Source: Gemmatimonadota bacterium (GTDB lineage: Bacteria > Latescibacterota > UBA2968 > UBA8231). From it: DNA of 34,095 bases. Positions 17,197-26,403 of the stretch are shown here, one piece after another; the stretch's first letter is position 1; the number at the start of each line of letters is the position of its first letter. The position numbers and the translations under genes are program-made. The DNA lies in the NCBI GenBank assembly GCA_018673255.1, contig JABHDC010000068.1, forward strand, positions 1 to 34,095. The letters are read 5' to 3'. The notes beneath the pieces were generated by a model, which saw nothing but the letters and a program-made list of their open reading frames with translations, was not told where the DNA came from and did not search any database.

Positions 17197-19014
17197 ATGA
17201 TGACCAAATTGCGTGAGAGCACGGCCATTATCATGTGGATCGTGATCCTCGCCTTCGTTGGCCTCATTGTCGTTGAGTGGGGCGCCGACTACTCAGGCAC
17301 ATCCGGTTCCAAAGGGGCTGACACCGTCGGCATCATCAACGGTGAAGAGATCTCCCTGCGAGTGTTCCAGCAGGCCATGCAGAATGCCGGCCGTCAGAAG
17401 TCGACAGATGAGCCGCGCGACAATGGGACGATCATCCGCGAAGTCTGGGATGCCATGCTCGGTGAAATCCTGCTGCGCCAGGAAGTCGACCGTCTAGGGA
17501 TCCAGCTGTCCGATGAGGAGGTCGCCTACTTCGCCCGCAATGCGCCGCCGGAGGCCGTCCAGGCCCTGCCCACCTTCCAGCGTGATGGCGAGTTCGATCC
17601 TACCCTGTATCAGCAGTTCCTGACGGATCGCAACACGTATTCTGATGAAAATGCCAGCGTCTTCATTCTCCAGGTAGAAGCGATGACGCGAAATTACCTG
17701 GTGAATCAGCGCCTGCAGTCCCTGCTGCTGGAAACGGTCCGAGTGACTCCCGTGGAAGTGCAGCAGTTTTTCAACGACGCCAATGAGAAGGTTGTCGTCG
17801 ACTATGCATTCGTCGCCGCCGCGACGGTCCCTGAAGATGAGGTCTCGATTTCTGAGGAAGAGATCGTCGCCAAATACGATGAGATGGCTGCCGATCTGCA
17901 TCATCCGGCTCAGGTCCATGTCTCTGCTGTGGTCTTTCCCCGCGTCGCCAGTGCGGCCGATTCCGCCGCCGTGGCTGAGGAGGTCCTGAGACTACGTGGT
18001 GAGATTGTCGATGCCGGGGCGGACTTCGCCGAAATGGCCGCTGCCGTTTCGGAGGATGAGACCAGTGCCCCAAACGGGGGAGATCTCGGCACCTTCGGAA
18101 GAGGTGCCATGGTTCCGGCCTTCGAAGAAGTTGCTTTCTCGCTGAGCCCGGGCACGGTGTCGCAACCGGTGCAGACCCGCTTCGGTTGGCATCTGATCAA
18201 AGTAGACGAGGTCCTCGAAGAAGAGGGCGAGACGAAAGTCAGTGCCCGCCACATCCTGCTTAAATACCGCCCGTCACCCGAAACCGATGACGAGCTGCTT
18301 GAGTCGGCAGAGGCTTTCCAGGCTCTGGCCCTGGAACGGGGATTTGATGCGGCTGCCGAAATCGAGCAGATCCAGGTCCGCGACCTTGGGTATGTTGCCA
18401 AGGGGCAGGAATTGCGGGGTCTCGGTGCTGGAACACAGTCGATCATCGGCCGCTTTTTCGAGTCCGAGGCCGGCGAGGTGAGCCCTGTCGGATCCGTTGA
18501 AGGGGGCTACTACGTGGCAACTCTGATCGATCGACGTCTCGAGGGCACGGCACCGCTTGATGAGGTTCGCGCGCAAGTGGAATTCATCGTGCGAAATGAC
18601 AAGCGCTCGGCCCTGGCTGGTCAGGCACTGGAGGCGGTGCGCAGCAAGGTTGCGGCAGGATCGGCCTTCGCCACTGCCGTCATCGAGGCCGGACTCGAGG
18701 TGCAGCGGAGCGCAGCCTTCGGTCGTCTCGAGTTCGTACCTGGCGTCGGGCGTGCGGGGGCCTTTTCAGCCGCCGCCTTCGCTCTACAGCCCGGACAGCC
18801 CAGCGATGTTGTGGTCCAGGGCAATGGCGCTTATGTGCTGAGTCTGGTGGAACGCACGCCGGCTGACGAGACGCAACTGGTGCAGCAGCAGGAGGCGATC
18901 GAGGCGCAATTGCTCGACATGCATCGCCGTGAAGCGCTGCAGTCCTGGTATGCCCAGTTGTATGAGAGCGCCCAAATCGAAGACTACCGCCACGACTTCT
19001 TCTACTCGTTCTGA
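17197..19014 (+). CDS. PpiD/SurA-like membrane-anchored peptidyl-prolyl isomerase
   Basis: A 605-residue foldase of the PpiD type. A single N-terminal membrane helix (residues 11-28, IIMWIVILAFVGLIVVEW) anchors a periplasmic part. SurA-type N-terminal helices follow (about 43-200), then a parvulin domain (about 235-340) with the family features NGGDLGTFGRGAMVPAFEE and FGWHLIKVDEV. A second, degenerate parvulin-like segment starts near 347 (VSARHILLKY). It probably helps fold envelope proteins leaving the Sec translocon. ATG 17197 is only 6 bases after the previous stop, so it belongs to the same transcript. Length matches PpiD (about 620). Confidence 0.88.
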   Translation: MMTKLRESTAIIMWIVILAFVGLIVVEWGADYSGTSGSKGADTVGIINGEEISLRVFQQAMQNAGRQKSTDEPRDNGTIIREVWDAMLGEILLRQEVDRLGIQLSDEEVAYFARNAPPEAVQALPTFQRDGEFDPTLYQQFLTDRNTYSDENASVFILQVEAMTRNYLVNQRLQSLLLETVRVTPVEVQQFFNDANEKVVVDYAFVAAATVPEDEVSISEEEIVAKYDEMAADLHHPAQVHVSAVVFPRVASAADSAAVAEEVLRLRGEIVDAGADFAEMAAAVSEDETSAPNGGDLGTFGRGAMVPAFEEVAFSLSPGTVSQPVQTRFGWHLIKVDEVLEEEGETKVSARHILLKYRPSPETDDELLESAEAFQALALERGFDAAAEIEQIQVRDLGYVAKGQELRGLGAGTQSIIGRFFESEAGEVSPVGSVEGGYYVATLIDRRLEGTAPLDEVRAQVEFIVRNDKRSALAGQALEAVRSKVAAGSAFATAVIEAGLEVQRSAAFGRLEFVPGVGRAGAFSAAAFALQPGQPSDVVVQGNGAYVLSLVERTPADETQLVQQQEAIEAQLLDMHRREALQSWYAQLYESAQIEDYRHDFFYSF

Positions 19015-19052
19015 TCCGTAGAACAAGCAGATCCGCAGGAGAGACAAGCGCA

Positions 19053-19967
19053 ATGCCAGCCACACCGAGTGACACACAGATCGGCTTTGTCGGTCTGGGC
19101 ATCATGGGCGCGCCGATGGCGCAGAACCTGATGAAGGCCGGATACAAACTGAAGGTCTACAACCGCAGTGATCGGCCGCGGGTGCAAGAAGTCGTTGATG
19201 CGGGCGCCGAGCGGGTGGCGACGCCACGGGCCGCAGCTGAGGGCAGTGATGTCATCATCACGATCGTCACCGATACACCCGACGTGCAGAATGTGATTCT
19301 GGGCGACGACGGTGTCATTCACGCCGCTGCTTCCGGATCCACAGTGATCGACATGAGCACGATCTCGCCGCGTGCAACGCAGGACATGGCTGCTGCCCTG
19401 GCGGCAAAGGGCGTGCGGATGCTCGACGCACCTGTCAGCGGCGGCGATGTAGGGGCAATCAATGGCACATTGTCGATCATGGTCGGTGGTAAGCAGGATG
19501 CTTTCGATCACTGCCTCCCCGTGTTCGAAGCGATGGGCAAGAATGTGAATCTCATCGGCGACCACGGTGCCGGGCAGACGACGAAGGCCTGCAACCAGAT
19601 CGCTGTCGCCGGTGCGAATCTCGCCATGGCCGAAGCTCTGATGCTGGCCGCCGCGTCCGAACTGGATGTACAGAAGGTTCTCGACGCGATCAGTGGTGGT
19701 GCTGCCGGATCCTGGCAGATGACCAATCTCGGACCGCGAATCGTCAAGGGAGACTTCGCCCCCGGCTTCATGGTTCGATTGCAGCAGAAGGACCTTAAAC
19801 TCGTCCTTGAAGCAGCAAATGACGTCAAACTCGCCGTACCGGGTGTCAGTCTCGCGCACCAGTATTTCAACATCGTCGAACGCATGGGATGCGCCGATGA
19901 GGGTACGCAGGCGCTGATCAAGGCATACGAAGCCCAAGCTGGCTGCGAGGCACGCGCCTCGGACTGA
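19053..19967 (+). CDS. NAD(P)-dependent 3-hydroxyisobutyrate dehydrogenase-family oxidoreductase (GarR/GlxR-like)
   Basis: A 304-residue beta-hydroxyacid dehydrogenase. Rossmann motif GFVGLGIMGAPMAQNL (11-26), substrate loop DAPVSGGDVGA (125-135) and catalytic Lys178 in GAGQTTKACNQ are all present. Family members oxidise or reduce 3-hydroxyisobutyrate, tartronate semialdehyde or glyoxylate. The sequence looks closest to the tartronate-semialdehyde reductase side, but that assignment is tentative. ATG 19053 has AGGAGAG at 19038. It lies 38 bases after the PpiD-like gene and before nadK. Confidence 0.88.
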   Translation: MPATPSDTQIGFVGLGIMGAPMAQNLMKAGYKLKVYNRSDRPRVQEVVDAGAERVATPRAAAEGSDVIITIVTDTPDVQNVILGDDGVIHAAASGSTVIDMSTISPRATQDMAAALAAKGVRMLDAPVSGGDVGAINGTLSIMVGGKQDAFDHCLPVFEAMGKNVNLIGDHGAGQTTKACNQIAVAGANLAMAEALMLAAASELDVQKVLDAISGGAAGSWQMTNLGPRIVKGDFAPGFMVRLQQKDLKLVLEAANDVKLAVPGVSLAHQYFNIVERMGCADEGTQALIKAYEAQAGCEARASD

Positions 19968-20008
19968 GGCGCTGCTCCCTCAAGCCCGAGACGTCGAGGA
20001 GATCCATT

Positions 20009-20800
20009 GTGATCGACCTGCGCCGCGTGGGCGTACTCGTCCGTGATGATGAGCAGAATTTCCCCCTCGCAGAAGTGGGGGAGCTCTTCGCTCGTCACGA
20101 TATCGAGCTGATTCGTCTCTGGGATGGCCAGCCCCTTCCTGACAAGCTGGACTTGGTCGTTGCCATGGGTGGCGATGGCACGGTTCTGCGGTCTCTCGAC
20201 CTGTGTCCGGACAGTCCTGTTCTGGCGATCAACTACGGTACCGTCGGATTCCTGACGGCGGGAGACCGATCGGAACTGGCCTCGATTCTCGATCGACTCG
20301 TCGCCGGACAATACCTGGTCAGCGAACGGTTGGTACTACACTGCCGCTATCCAGGTGGACAACTGCGCGCGGTCAATGAGGTGATGGTTCGTTCGAGCAA
20401 TCGTCTCGTCTTCGTCGACGTCTACGTCGATGACACCAAGATTCGCACGATCTGCGCAGATGGTGTCGTGGTGGGCACACCCACAGGCAGTACGGGTTTC
20501 CTCCTGTCTTCAGGGGGGCCCATCGTCATGCCGGAGGTGCGTTGTCTCGTTCTCGACGGGATCAATGAATACAACTTCACCTCGAGATCGTTGATTCTGA
20601 CACCGGACTCCAAGATCCGACTCGCGCTGACCCCAGAGACGAAGGAGCCCTCGGTTATTCTGACGGCTGATGGCCGTCGCATGGGTGAACTGACGCCCGG
20701 GGACGAACTCCACATCGAGCAGGCATCGACGACAGCCAAGCTCATCTTCTTCGACAAGAGCTACTTCTACCACAATCTGACGACGAAGCTGTCGTGGTAG
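20009..20800 (+). CDS. nadK: NAD kinase
   Basis: A 263-residue enzyme that phosphorylates NAD to NADP, the cofactor used by FabG and other reductases. It has the GGDGT motif (54-58, catalytic Asp56), the NE motif in AVNEVMVR, and DGVVVGTPTGSTGF. GTG 20009 follows GAGGAG (19996-20001). The length is a little short against the usual 290 but includes all core motifs. Confidence 0.95.
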   Translation: MIDLRRVGVLVRDDEQNFPLAEVGELFARHDIELIRLWDGQPLPDKLDLVVAMGGDGTVLRSLDLCPDSPVLAINYGTVGFLTAGDRSELASILDRLVAGQYLVSERLVLHCRYPGGQLRAVNEVMVRSSNRLVFVDVYVDDTKIRTICADGVVVGTPTGSTGFLLSSGGPIVMPEVRCLVLDGINEYNFTSRSLILTPDSKIRLALTPETKEPSVILTADGRRMGELTPGDELHIEQASTTAKLIFFDKSYFYHNLTTKLSW

Positions 20801-20831
20801 ACGACAGAGCTGTCCTTGTGATGGGCCCGTC

Positions 20832-21485
20832 ATGAAGATCGCCGTCACCGGCGCCGACCGTTCCATGGGCGCAATGCTCTGTCGCCGCCTGGCTGCCGAC
20901 CATGACATCCGCCCCGTCGGTGTTGCCGCCGAGCCAGCGACCGATCTGGGCATGGTTGCTTCAGCCTATCACCGGGCGGATCTGCGGCTGCCGTCGTCGG
21001 TCGGCCTCGTCCTGGCGGATATCGATCTCATCCTGCACGCGCAGCCCTATGATGCGGGCCAGGTGGAGGGCAGGCCTGGATCAGACGTGCTGGATGTGGT
21101 GGCACGGGGGACCTATGTCTTGATGAATTCCGGGCACGAGGCAGGCATAGGTCGCATGGTCCTGCTCAGCAATCTGTCGATGATGAAAGATTATCCTGAA
21201 GACTTCGCAGTCAGTGAACACTGGCTACCCCATCCTCAGGCTGATGCCGAAGCTCTGGCGCCCTACGTGGCGGAACTGGTCGGCCGCGAGATCTCCCGAA
21301 TCGGCAAGATGGAGTGCATCTGCCTGCGGATGGGCGAACTCGGTGCAGAGGATGGCACCAGTGAAGAGGACGCCCTGGGTGCCGTGCAGAAGGCCCTGCA
21401 CCGTGAGATGAGTTCCGGCGGCTACTACTGGTTTCTCGAACATGTGGCCAGCGGCGGTCGCTTCGCCGCCGGACAGGGATGCTGA
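20832..21485 (+). CDS. Short NAD-dependent epimerase/dehydratase-like protein
   Basis: A 217-residue protein with an SDR-type N-terminus: a beta strand, MKIAVTGADRSMGAML (glycine motif altered), then an ADLRLPSSVGLVLADIDLILHAQ segment and RMVLLSNLSMM where extended SDRs have their catalytic Ser region. The usual YxxxK motif is not evident: HWLPHPQADAEA lies at the expected place. It may be a non-catalytic or divergent family member. ATG 20832 lies 31 bases after nadK; the next gene starts 9 bases after its stop. The pairing with the following epimerase suggests joint action. Function unknown. Confidence 0.65.
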   Translation: MKIAVTGADRSMGAMLCRRLAADHDIRPVGVAAEPATDLGMVASAYHRADLRLPSSVGLVLADIDLILHAQPYDAGQVEGRPGSDVLDVVARGTYVLMNSGHEAGIGRMVLLSNLSMMKDYPEDFAVSEHWLPHPQADAEALAPYVAELVGREISRIGKMECICLRMGELGAEDGTSEEDALGAVQKALHREMSSGGYYWFLEHVASGGRFAAGQGC

Positions 21486-21494
21486 GGGAGAGCC

Positions 21495-22301
21495 GTGGGA
21501 ACCGTCGATAAGGGGAAGGTCGTCATCTTCGGCGCAGGTGGGCCCGTGGGGGCCGCCACCATCGCTTCGCTGAAAGATCACTATACACTGCGCAGCACGG
21601 ACGCGGTGGCAATGCGGACCATCGTCGATGAGGAGCGTCGCCAGAGTCCCCGGGCGCCGCTGCCAGAGATCCTGCCGGCGCCACACGACTGCAGGGTCGT
21701 GGACGTGCGTGACTACGAGCAGGTGAGAGATGCCTGTGACGGGATGGATGCGGCGATCAATCTGACAGTCGTGCGCCCACACCCGGAGCTCGCATTCACC
21801 GTCAATACCATCGGCGCCTACAACGTGGCCAAGGCGGCAGCCGAGTGCGGTCTCAAGCGCCTGATTCATACTGGCCCCTTCCACACGCTGCTCCACCATC
21901 GTGCCGACTACTGGTACGACCACGAACTGGTGGACGACATCCCCCTGCATCCCGGGGACGACCTGTATGCCTTGTCGAAGTATCTCGGCAATCAGGTGAC
22001 GCGTGTCTTCGCCGAACGGGAAGGGTTGGAAGTCCTCACCTTCCTGTTCTGCGGCTTTCGCCCGCGCGAGATCCTGCCTGAGGAACGGGGCAGAGGCGTC
22101 GGGTCATTCACCGTGTCCTGGGAGGACACGGGCGAGGCTTTCCTGTGCGGACTGCGGGCACCGGCGATGGAGAATCCCTACGAGGTCTTCTTCATTGCCA
22201 CCGACACGCCCGATCGCAAGCACCGCGTCGACAAGGCGCGACGCCTGCTCGGATGGCAGGCGCAGGACAGATGGGAAGAACTCTACCGTCGAAGCGGCTG
22301 A
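21495..22301 (+). CDS. NAD-dependent epimerase/dehydratase family protein
   Basis: A 268-residue extended SDR. The glycine motif is FGAGGPVGAATI (12-23), DVRDYEQVRDACDGMDAAINL follows, then the Tyr-x3-Lys pair in YALSKYLGNQV, with HTGPF at the Ser/Thr strand position. The C-terminal DKARRLLGWQAQDRW is typical of nucleotide-sugar epimerases. The substrate cannot be assigned. GTG 21495 follows GAGGGAGAG directly after the upstream stop. Last gene of the long plus-strand run. Confidence 0.75.
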   Translation: MGTVDKGKVVIFGAGGPVGAATIASLKDHYTLRSTDAVAMRTIVDEERRQSPRAPLPEILPAPHDCRVVDVRDYEQVRDACDGMDAAINLTVVRPHPELAFTVNTIGAYNVAKAAAECGLKRLIHTGPFHTLLHHRADYWYDHELVDDIPLHPGDDLYALSKYLGNQVTRVFAEREGLEVLTFLFCGFRPREILPEERGRGVGSFTVSWEDTGEAFLCGLRAPAMENPYEVFFIATDTPDRKHRVDKARRLLGWQAQDRWEELYRRSG

Positions 22302-22366
22302 ACGGATTCAGTCTCCGTAGCTCGTAGCGGAGGGTGCCACGACGCCGAACCGTCAGCAGTTCGACT

Positions 22367-23881
22367 CTACAGGATGCCGACGCGATCAGCTGCCGCGTCC
22401 TGCAATCTCGCCACAGGCACCTCCACATTCAGCCTTGCCACCTCTGCTACACTGAGATCCTCGAGTCGTTCCACGAGATCGAGGAAACGATCGATCTCCT
22501 CGGTCTCGGCAACGCCTGCACCCATGGTCCGTAATTTCTCGACATACTCTGGCCGCGTGAAGGGCCGGGCTCCGAGAGAGTGCGCGTTGGGATTGTCGAG
22601 ACGCTCCACGATCTTCTCGCCATCCGACATGGTCACAACGACCTCGGCACCGAATTTCTTGCCGCGGAAATCCGTGTCGTGATAGGCCTGAGTCCATTCG
22701 GCCACTTCCTCGGTGCGGACCTTGTGCCACAGGTTCACCGTCGAGTCCCGGTGGGCCCGTTCGGATGCGTAGCTGTCTACATGGTGCCAGACGCCATCCT
22801 CCCAGGCGACGGCAAGGATATACATGACGCTGTGGTCGAGGGTCTCCCGTGAGGCATCCGGATCCATCTTCTGCGGATCGTTGGCCCCCGTGCCGATCAC
22901 GTGATGTGTGTGGTGACTGGTCCGGATCAGCACGTCGTCAACACGGTCCAGATCCAAACCGCGCGCGTGCAGGGCAAAGCCGATGTCGATGAGGGCCTGG
23001 GCCTGGTATTCGGCCGAATGTTGCTTGGTGTAGGAGTCGAGAATCGCGCGCAGGGGTTGTCCAGCCTCTGGCAGGGGCACCTCATATTGTGCGTCGGGCC
23101 CCGACAGCATCCAGGCGATGACGGCATCGCGTCCCTCGTAGATGGGAGATGGCGCTCGTTCGCCCAACAGGACACGGCCCACGGCTTCCAGGGCGGTCTT
23201 GCCTGCCTGGCCCGGGGCATACGCCTTCCAACTGGTGATCTCACCCTTGCGAGACTGTCTCGTGGCGCAGGCGAGATGGACACTCTGATTGACCGCCTGA
23301 TAGACCGTCTCCGTATCCAGATTTAGAAGAGTACCCACACCTGCCGCGACACCCGGTGCAAGATGGGCAACGTGGTCGATCTTGTGTTCGTGCAGACAGA
23401 TTCCCGAGACCAGGGCCATCTGTACTTCGTAAGCGGTCAGCAGAGCCGGTACGAGAACCGCCCCGTCACACTGTCGCTGCTGGGCCACAGCCAGGACACC
23501 GGGGATATTGTCGCCCGGATGTGAGTAGTCCGCCGCCAGGTAGCAGTCGTGCATATCCAGTTCACGGACAGCGACGCCGTTGGCCAGTGCGGCCCACTCG
23601 CAGTGGAAGGTGCGGTCCGACGGCAGCCCGAACAGCGTCGCGCCGCGTCGTTGAGGATGCTCGTATCCCAATGCCAGCAGGCGGGCGTGGCGGACCGGTT
23701 CACGATTGATCGCGCCCAGGGCGACGGCGGCATTGTCGATGAGGCGATTGCCAACCATGGTTACGGCGTCGGCATCGAGGCCGCGGTCGGCCGTGGCCAG
23801 TTCGGCGATCTTCCACGCCAGCTGTTCCTGCCGGGGCAACACGTGCCCTTCGGCGTGGGTCTGGACCTTGTGCAACGTCAC
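22367..23881 (-). CDS. MmgE/PrpD family protein (2-methylcitrate dehydratase-like)
   Basis: A 504-residue cytosolic enzyme of the MmgE/PrpD family; true PrpD converts 2-methylcitrate to 2-methyl-cis-aconitate in propionate breakdown. Seen are DNAAVALGAI (49-58), LDMHDCYLAADYSHPGDNIPG with the family's active-site region, SWKAYAPGQAGKTALEA and a C-terminal DGEKIVERLDNP strand. Length and motifs are PrpD-like (E. coli PrpD 483 aa), but prpB and prpC are not adjacent, so the substrate could be another hydroxy-acid. GTG 23881 follows AAGGTGAG. It is divergent from the hydrolase gene, with a 93-base gap in which no convincing promoter was found. Confidence 0.85.
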   Translation of the reverse strand: MTLHKVQTHAEGHVLPRQEQLAWKIAELATADRGLDADAVTMVGNRLIDNAAVALGAINREPVRHARLLALGYEHPQRRGATLFGLPSDRTFHCEWAALANGVAVRELDMHDCYLAADYSHPGDNIPGVLAVAQQRQCDGAVLVPALLTAYEVQMALVSGICLHEHKIDHVAHLAPGVAAGVGTLLNLDTETVYQAVNQSVHLACATRQSRKGEITSWKAYAPGQAGKTALEAVGRVLLGERAPSPIYEGRDAVIAWMLSGPDAQYEVPLPEAGQPLRAILDSYTKQHSAEYQAQALIDIGFALHARGLDLDRVDDVLIRTSHHTHHVIGTGANDPQKMDPDASRETLDHSVMYILAVAWEDGVWHHVDSYASERAHRDSTVNLWHKVRTEEVAEWTQAYHDTDFRGKKFGAEVVVTMSDGEKIVERLDNPNAHSLGARPFTRPEYVEKLRTMGAGVAETEEIDRFLDLVERLEDLSVAEVARLNVEVPVARLQDAAADRVGIL

Positions 23882-23974
23882 GGAATCGTCTCACCTTCTT
23901 GCCCGTCGGCGGCAGCCGTTCGGGTCGTTGTATGGTCGAGTGCCCTGGTTGAACACCAATGTAGAAAGTAGGTC

Positions 23975-25123
23975 ATGATGCCTGAGTCGGCCCCCAACAT
24001 GCTTGGTCCCTACGGACAGTGGGCCAACAAGATGCTCGAGGGTGAACTGCCGCGTCTGTCTTTCCGACGTGAGGAGTTCCGTCGTCTTTCGGCCTGGAAG
24101 GCAAAGGCACGAGGTCGCCTGGCCGACCTGCTCGCGCCCCCTGACTATCCCTCGACTCCCAGGGTACGTGTGCTGCAGCGCTACGAATATGATGGGCTGG
24201 CTATCGAAGAACTCGAGTGGCGTCTACCCGCCGGACCACCCACGTCGGCGGTTTTTCTCAAGCCAGCTGGTGCGCGTGGGCGATTGCCCGCCATCCTTGC
24301 ACTGCATGATCATGGGGGGCGGAAATACTTCGGGACTCAGAAGATCGTAAGCCTGCCCGGCCGCCGGCACCCCCTCATCGCGGTTCACCAGCAGGAGCAC
24401 TATGGTGACCTTGGCTGGGCAAATGAGATCGCCAGGCGTGGCTATGCCGTGCTCGTCCACGACGGCTTCCTCTTTGGCAGCCGACGGATACAATACGAGG
24501 ATGTACCTGAGGTCCTGCATCGCGGGCGACGCGATCGACGCCCCGAGAGTTCGGCTGAGATCCATCGTTACAATGACTGGGCCTCAGAGCAGGAGTCGGT
24601 CGTGGCGCGTTCGCTGCTGTGTGCGGGGACGACGTGGCCCGGTGTTTTCGTGCAGGAGGATCAGATCGCCCTCGACATTCTCTGCAAGCGACGTGATGTA
24701 GATGCGGATCGTGTCGCCTGCGGTGGGTTGTCAGGTGGTGGACTGCGGACCGTCTATCTGGCGGGATTGGATGACCGGATCAAGGCTGCCGTCTGTGTGG
24801 GTTTCATGACCACCTGGGGAGATTTCCTCCTCCACAAGAGCCACACACACACGTGGATGACATATCTGCCCCTGGCGCCGCGAGACTTCGAATTTCCCGA
24901 GATCCTCGGACTGCGCGTCCCACTACCCACACTCGTACAGAATTGCTGGGAGGACTCGCTCTATACACCGGAGGGCATGCGGAAGGCTGACCAGATCCTG
25001 CAGGAGGTCTACGCCAAAGCCGGTGCAGCGGACAACTACGAAGCACGTTTCTACAGCGGCGGGCACAAGTTCGATCTGCAGATGCAGGCCGAAGCCTTCG
25101 AGTGGCTCGATCGCTGGATCTGA
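23975..25123 (+). CDS. Alpha/beta hydrolase, acetyl xylan esterase/dienelactone hydrolase-like
   Basis: A 382-residue alpha/beta hydrolase without a signal peptide. The nucleophile elbow is Ser253 in GGLSGGGLR, with candidate Asp327 (NCWED) and His364 (SGGHKFD) completing the triad; the oxyanion region is LALHDHGG (109-115). A helical N-terminal part (1-60) precedes the fold, as in many plant-polymer esterases. The substrate is unknown; sugar-ester or lactone cleavage would fit the neighbours. ATG 23975 has a weak purine tract just upstream. Confidence 0.78.
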   Translation: MMPESAPNMLGPYGQWANKMLEGELPRLSFRREEFRRLSAWKAKARGRLADLLAPPDYPSTPRVRVLQRYEYDGLAIEELEWRLPAGPPTSAVFLKPAGARGRLPAILALHDHGGRKYFGTQKIVSLPGRRHPLIAVHQQEHYGDLGWANEIARRGYAVLVHDGFLFGSRRIQYEDVPEVLHRGRRDRRPESSAEIHRYNDWASEQESVVARSLLCAGTTWPGVFVQEDQIALDILCKRRDVDADRVACGGLSGGGLRTVYLAGLDDRIKAAVCVGFMTTWGDFLLHKSHTHTWMTYLPLAPRDFEFPEILGLRVPLPTLVQNCWEDSLYTPEGMRKADQILQEVYAKAGAADNYEARFYSGGHKFDLQMQAEAFEWLDRWI

Positions 25124-25154
25124 TCGAGGCCAGCATGGCTATCGCACCCCGGGC

Positions 25155-25943
25155 TCAGCCGCTATACACCACTGACTGATTGTATGCGATGATCAGCGGC
25201 TCGACGCCATCCGGTAATTGTGCAGCCCACTGCTGAGGATCGTAGTCGCGGGAGACGAAGCAGCCATAGTGAGCCGGAACAGCGGCCTTCAGGCCGAGGG
25301 CGCCGGCGGTCTTGGCAGAGCCATTGAAGAAGGGGAATTCACCTTCTGAAGGGTGATTGGTGAGGAAGCCGATCGCCGGCTGCAGGTCGCGGATCGGCGA
25401 CAGCAGTTCCTCGTGGTCGGCAAAGGTATTGATCGGGTCGCCAGAGACGTAGACCCGCACGCCGCCCACATCCACGACATAACCGAGGTGCTGCACGTCC
25501 GGTGGTTTGATGTCATTGGCGGGATCGCCTGTGGGTGGTTTGGCGAAGACTGCGTGGATCTGCATCGAGCCAATGGTTGCCTTGTCGCCGCCAGTGACTT
25601 CAGTCACGGACTCGGCAGCGATGCCACTCTCGCGCAATCGTGACACACTCTCGGGCGGTCCGACATACTGAACATCCGGCGACGTTGCACGGATGCGGTC
25701 GATCGACTCCATGCATGTGTGATCTCCGTGGTCGTGCGTCAGCAGGATGCCGTCGACGCGCAGCGATTCCTCCATCAATGGCGCCCGAGACTGAATGAAG
25801 CGGTCCGCCGGTCGTTCCCTCGGGAAATACGGGTCGATGTGGATCATGCCGCCGTCCGAGCTCTTGAGGGCGAAACTGCTCTGACCAAACCAGTGGATAC
25901 CGACGGCACCGGCGGGGACCGTCAGATTCTCAAAGGGGTGCAT
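25155..25943 (-). CDS. Metallo-beta-lactamase fold hydrolase, UlaG-like
   Basis: A 262-residue hydrolase (from ATG 25943) with the metal-binding motif HDHGDH at 70-75, a later VQHLGYVV His, VYVSGDPI Asp and VPAHYG His. This set and WFGQSSFALK near the N-terminus match the UlaG-like branch, whose best-known member opens L-ascorbate-6-phosphate lactone. The frame also permits a TTG start at 25982; neither start has a good ribosome binding site. Convergent with the alpha/beta hydrolase and divergent from rhaM. Substrate is unassigned. Confidence 0.82.
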   Translation of the reverse strand: MHPFENLTVPAGAVGIHWFGQSSFALKSSDGGMIHIDPYFPRERPADRFIQSRAPLMEESLRVDGILLTHDHGDHTCMESIDRIRATSPDVQYVGPPESVSRLRESGIAAESVTEVTGGDKATIGSMQIHAVFAKPPTGDPANDIKPPDVQHLGYVVDVGGVRVYVSGDPINTFADHEELLSPIRDLQPAIGFLTNHPSEGEFPFFNGSAKTAGALGLKAAVPAHYGCFVSRDYDPQQWAAQLPDGVEPLIIAYNQSVVYSG

Positions 25944-25990
25944 GGGAACATCCGTGTCGTTGAGGTGGGTGGAAGACGTCAAGATAGCGA

Positions 25991-26019
25991 TTGATCACAA
26001 CAGGCGAAACGTGTATCGT
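25991..26019 (+). promoter_or_regulatory. Sigma70-type promoter for rhaM and the acetyltransferase-like gene
   Basis: TTGATC (25991-25996), a 17-base spacer, then TATCGT (26014-26019). The start codon of rhaM is at 26057, leaving a leader of about 30 bases. Confidence 0.55.
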
Positions 26020-26056
26020 CTACGCCCGCAACAGGCCGAATGAATGAGGGGATACG

Positions 26057-26365
26057 ATGGCTCGCGTCGGGTTCAAGATGCAGTTGAAGGCCGGAAATGA
26101 GGCCGAATACAAGCAGCGCCACGACGAGGTCTGGCCGAATCTGCAGCAATTGCTGCAGGAGACCGGTATCCGCAACTACAGCATTTTTCGCGATGGCCTG
26201 ACGCTCTTCGCCTATCTCGAGATCGACGACCCCACGCGGTTGGAGGATCTCCCGAAAGAGGAGCTGATGCAGGAGTGGTGGCGCTATATGGAGCCGCTGA
26301 TGGAGTGCAATCCGGATGCGTCTCCAGTCGTGACCCCCCTGGATGAAGCCTTCCACATGGAATAG
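26057..26365 (+). CDS. rhaM: L-rhamnose mutarotase family protein
   Basis: A 102-residue protein, the usual length for RhaM, which interconverts anomers of L-rhamnose. His22 (YKQRHDEVWP) is the catalytic residue of the family, and NYSIFRDG, LFAYLEI and WWRYMEPLME are typical. ATG 26057 has GAGGGG at 26046-26051. No rhamnose isomerase or kinase is nearby, so a related sugar may be used. The stop lies inside a hairpin. Confidence 0.85.
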   Translation: MARVGFKMQLKAGNEAEYKQRHDEVWPNLQQLLQETGIRNYSIFRDGLTLFAYLEIDDPTRLEDLPKEELMQEWWRYMEPLMECNPDASPVVTPLDEAFHME

Positions 26366-26388
26366 CCGCCCAGCTTTGGTGGGCGGCT
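26364..26388 (+). other. Hairpin between rhaM and the acetyltransferase-like gene
   Basis: A perfect 9-bp stem (26364-26372 with 26380-26388) with a 7-base loop. It overlaps the rhaM stop codon and ends just before the next ribosome binding site. There is no T-run, so it is not a normal terminator; it might stabilise mRNA or limit translation of the next gene. Confidence 0.6.
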
Positions 26389-26403
26389 GGATTGAAGGAT
26401 CCC

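Noticed and set aside
19002..19937. 311-codon minus-strand open frame
   Set aside because: Antisense to a well-supported dehydrogenase; its protein has no recognisable family and a biased His/Asp-rich shadow composition.
22302..22366. Terminator between convergent epimerase and PrpD-family genes
   Set aside because: Only a weak CTCCG/CGGAG hairpin (22313-22332) is present, with no T-run.
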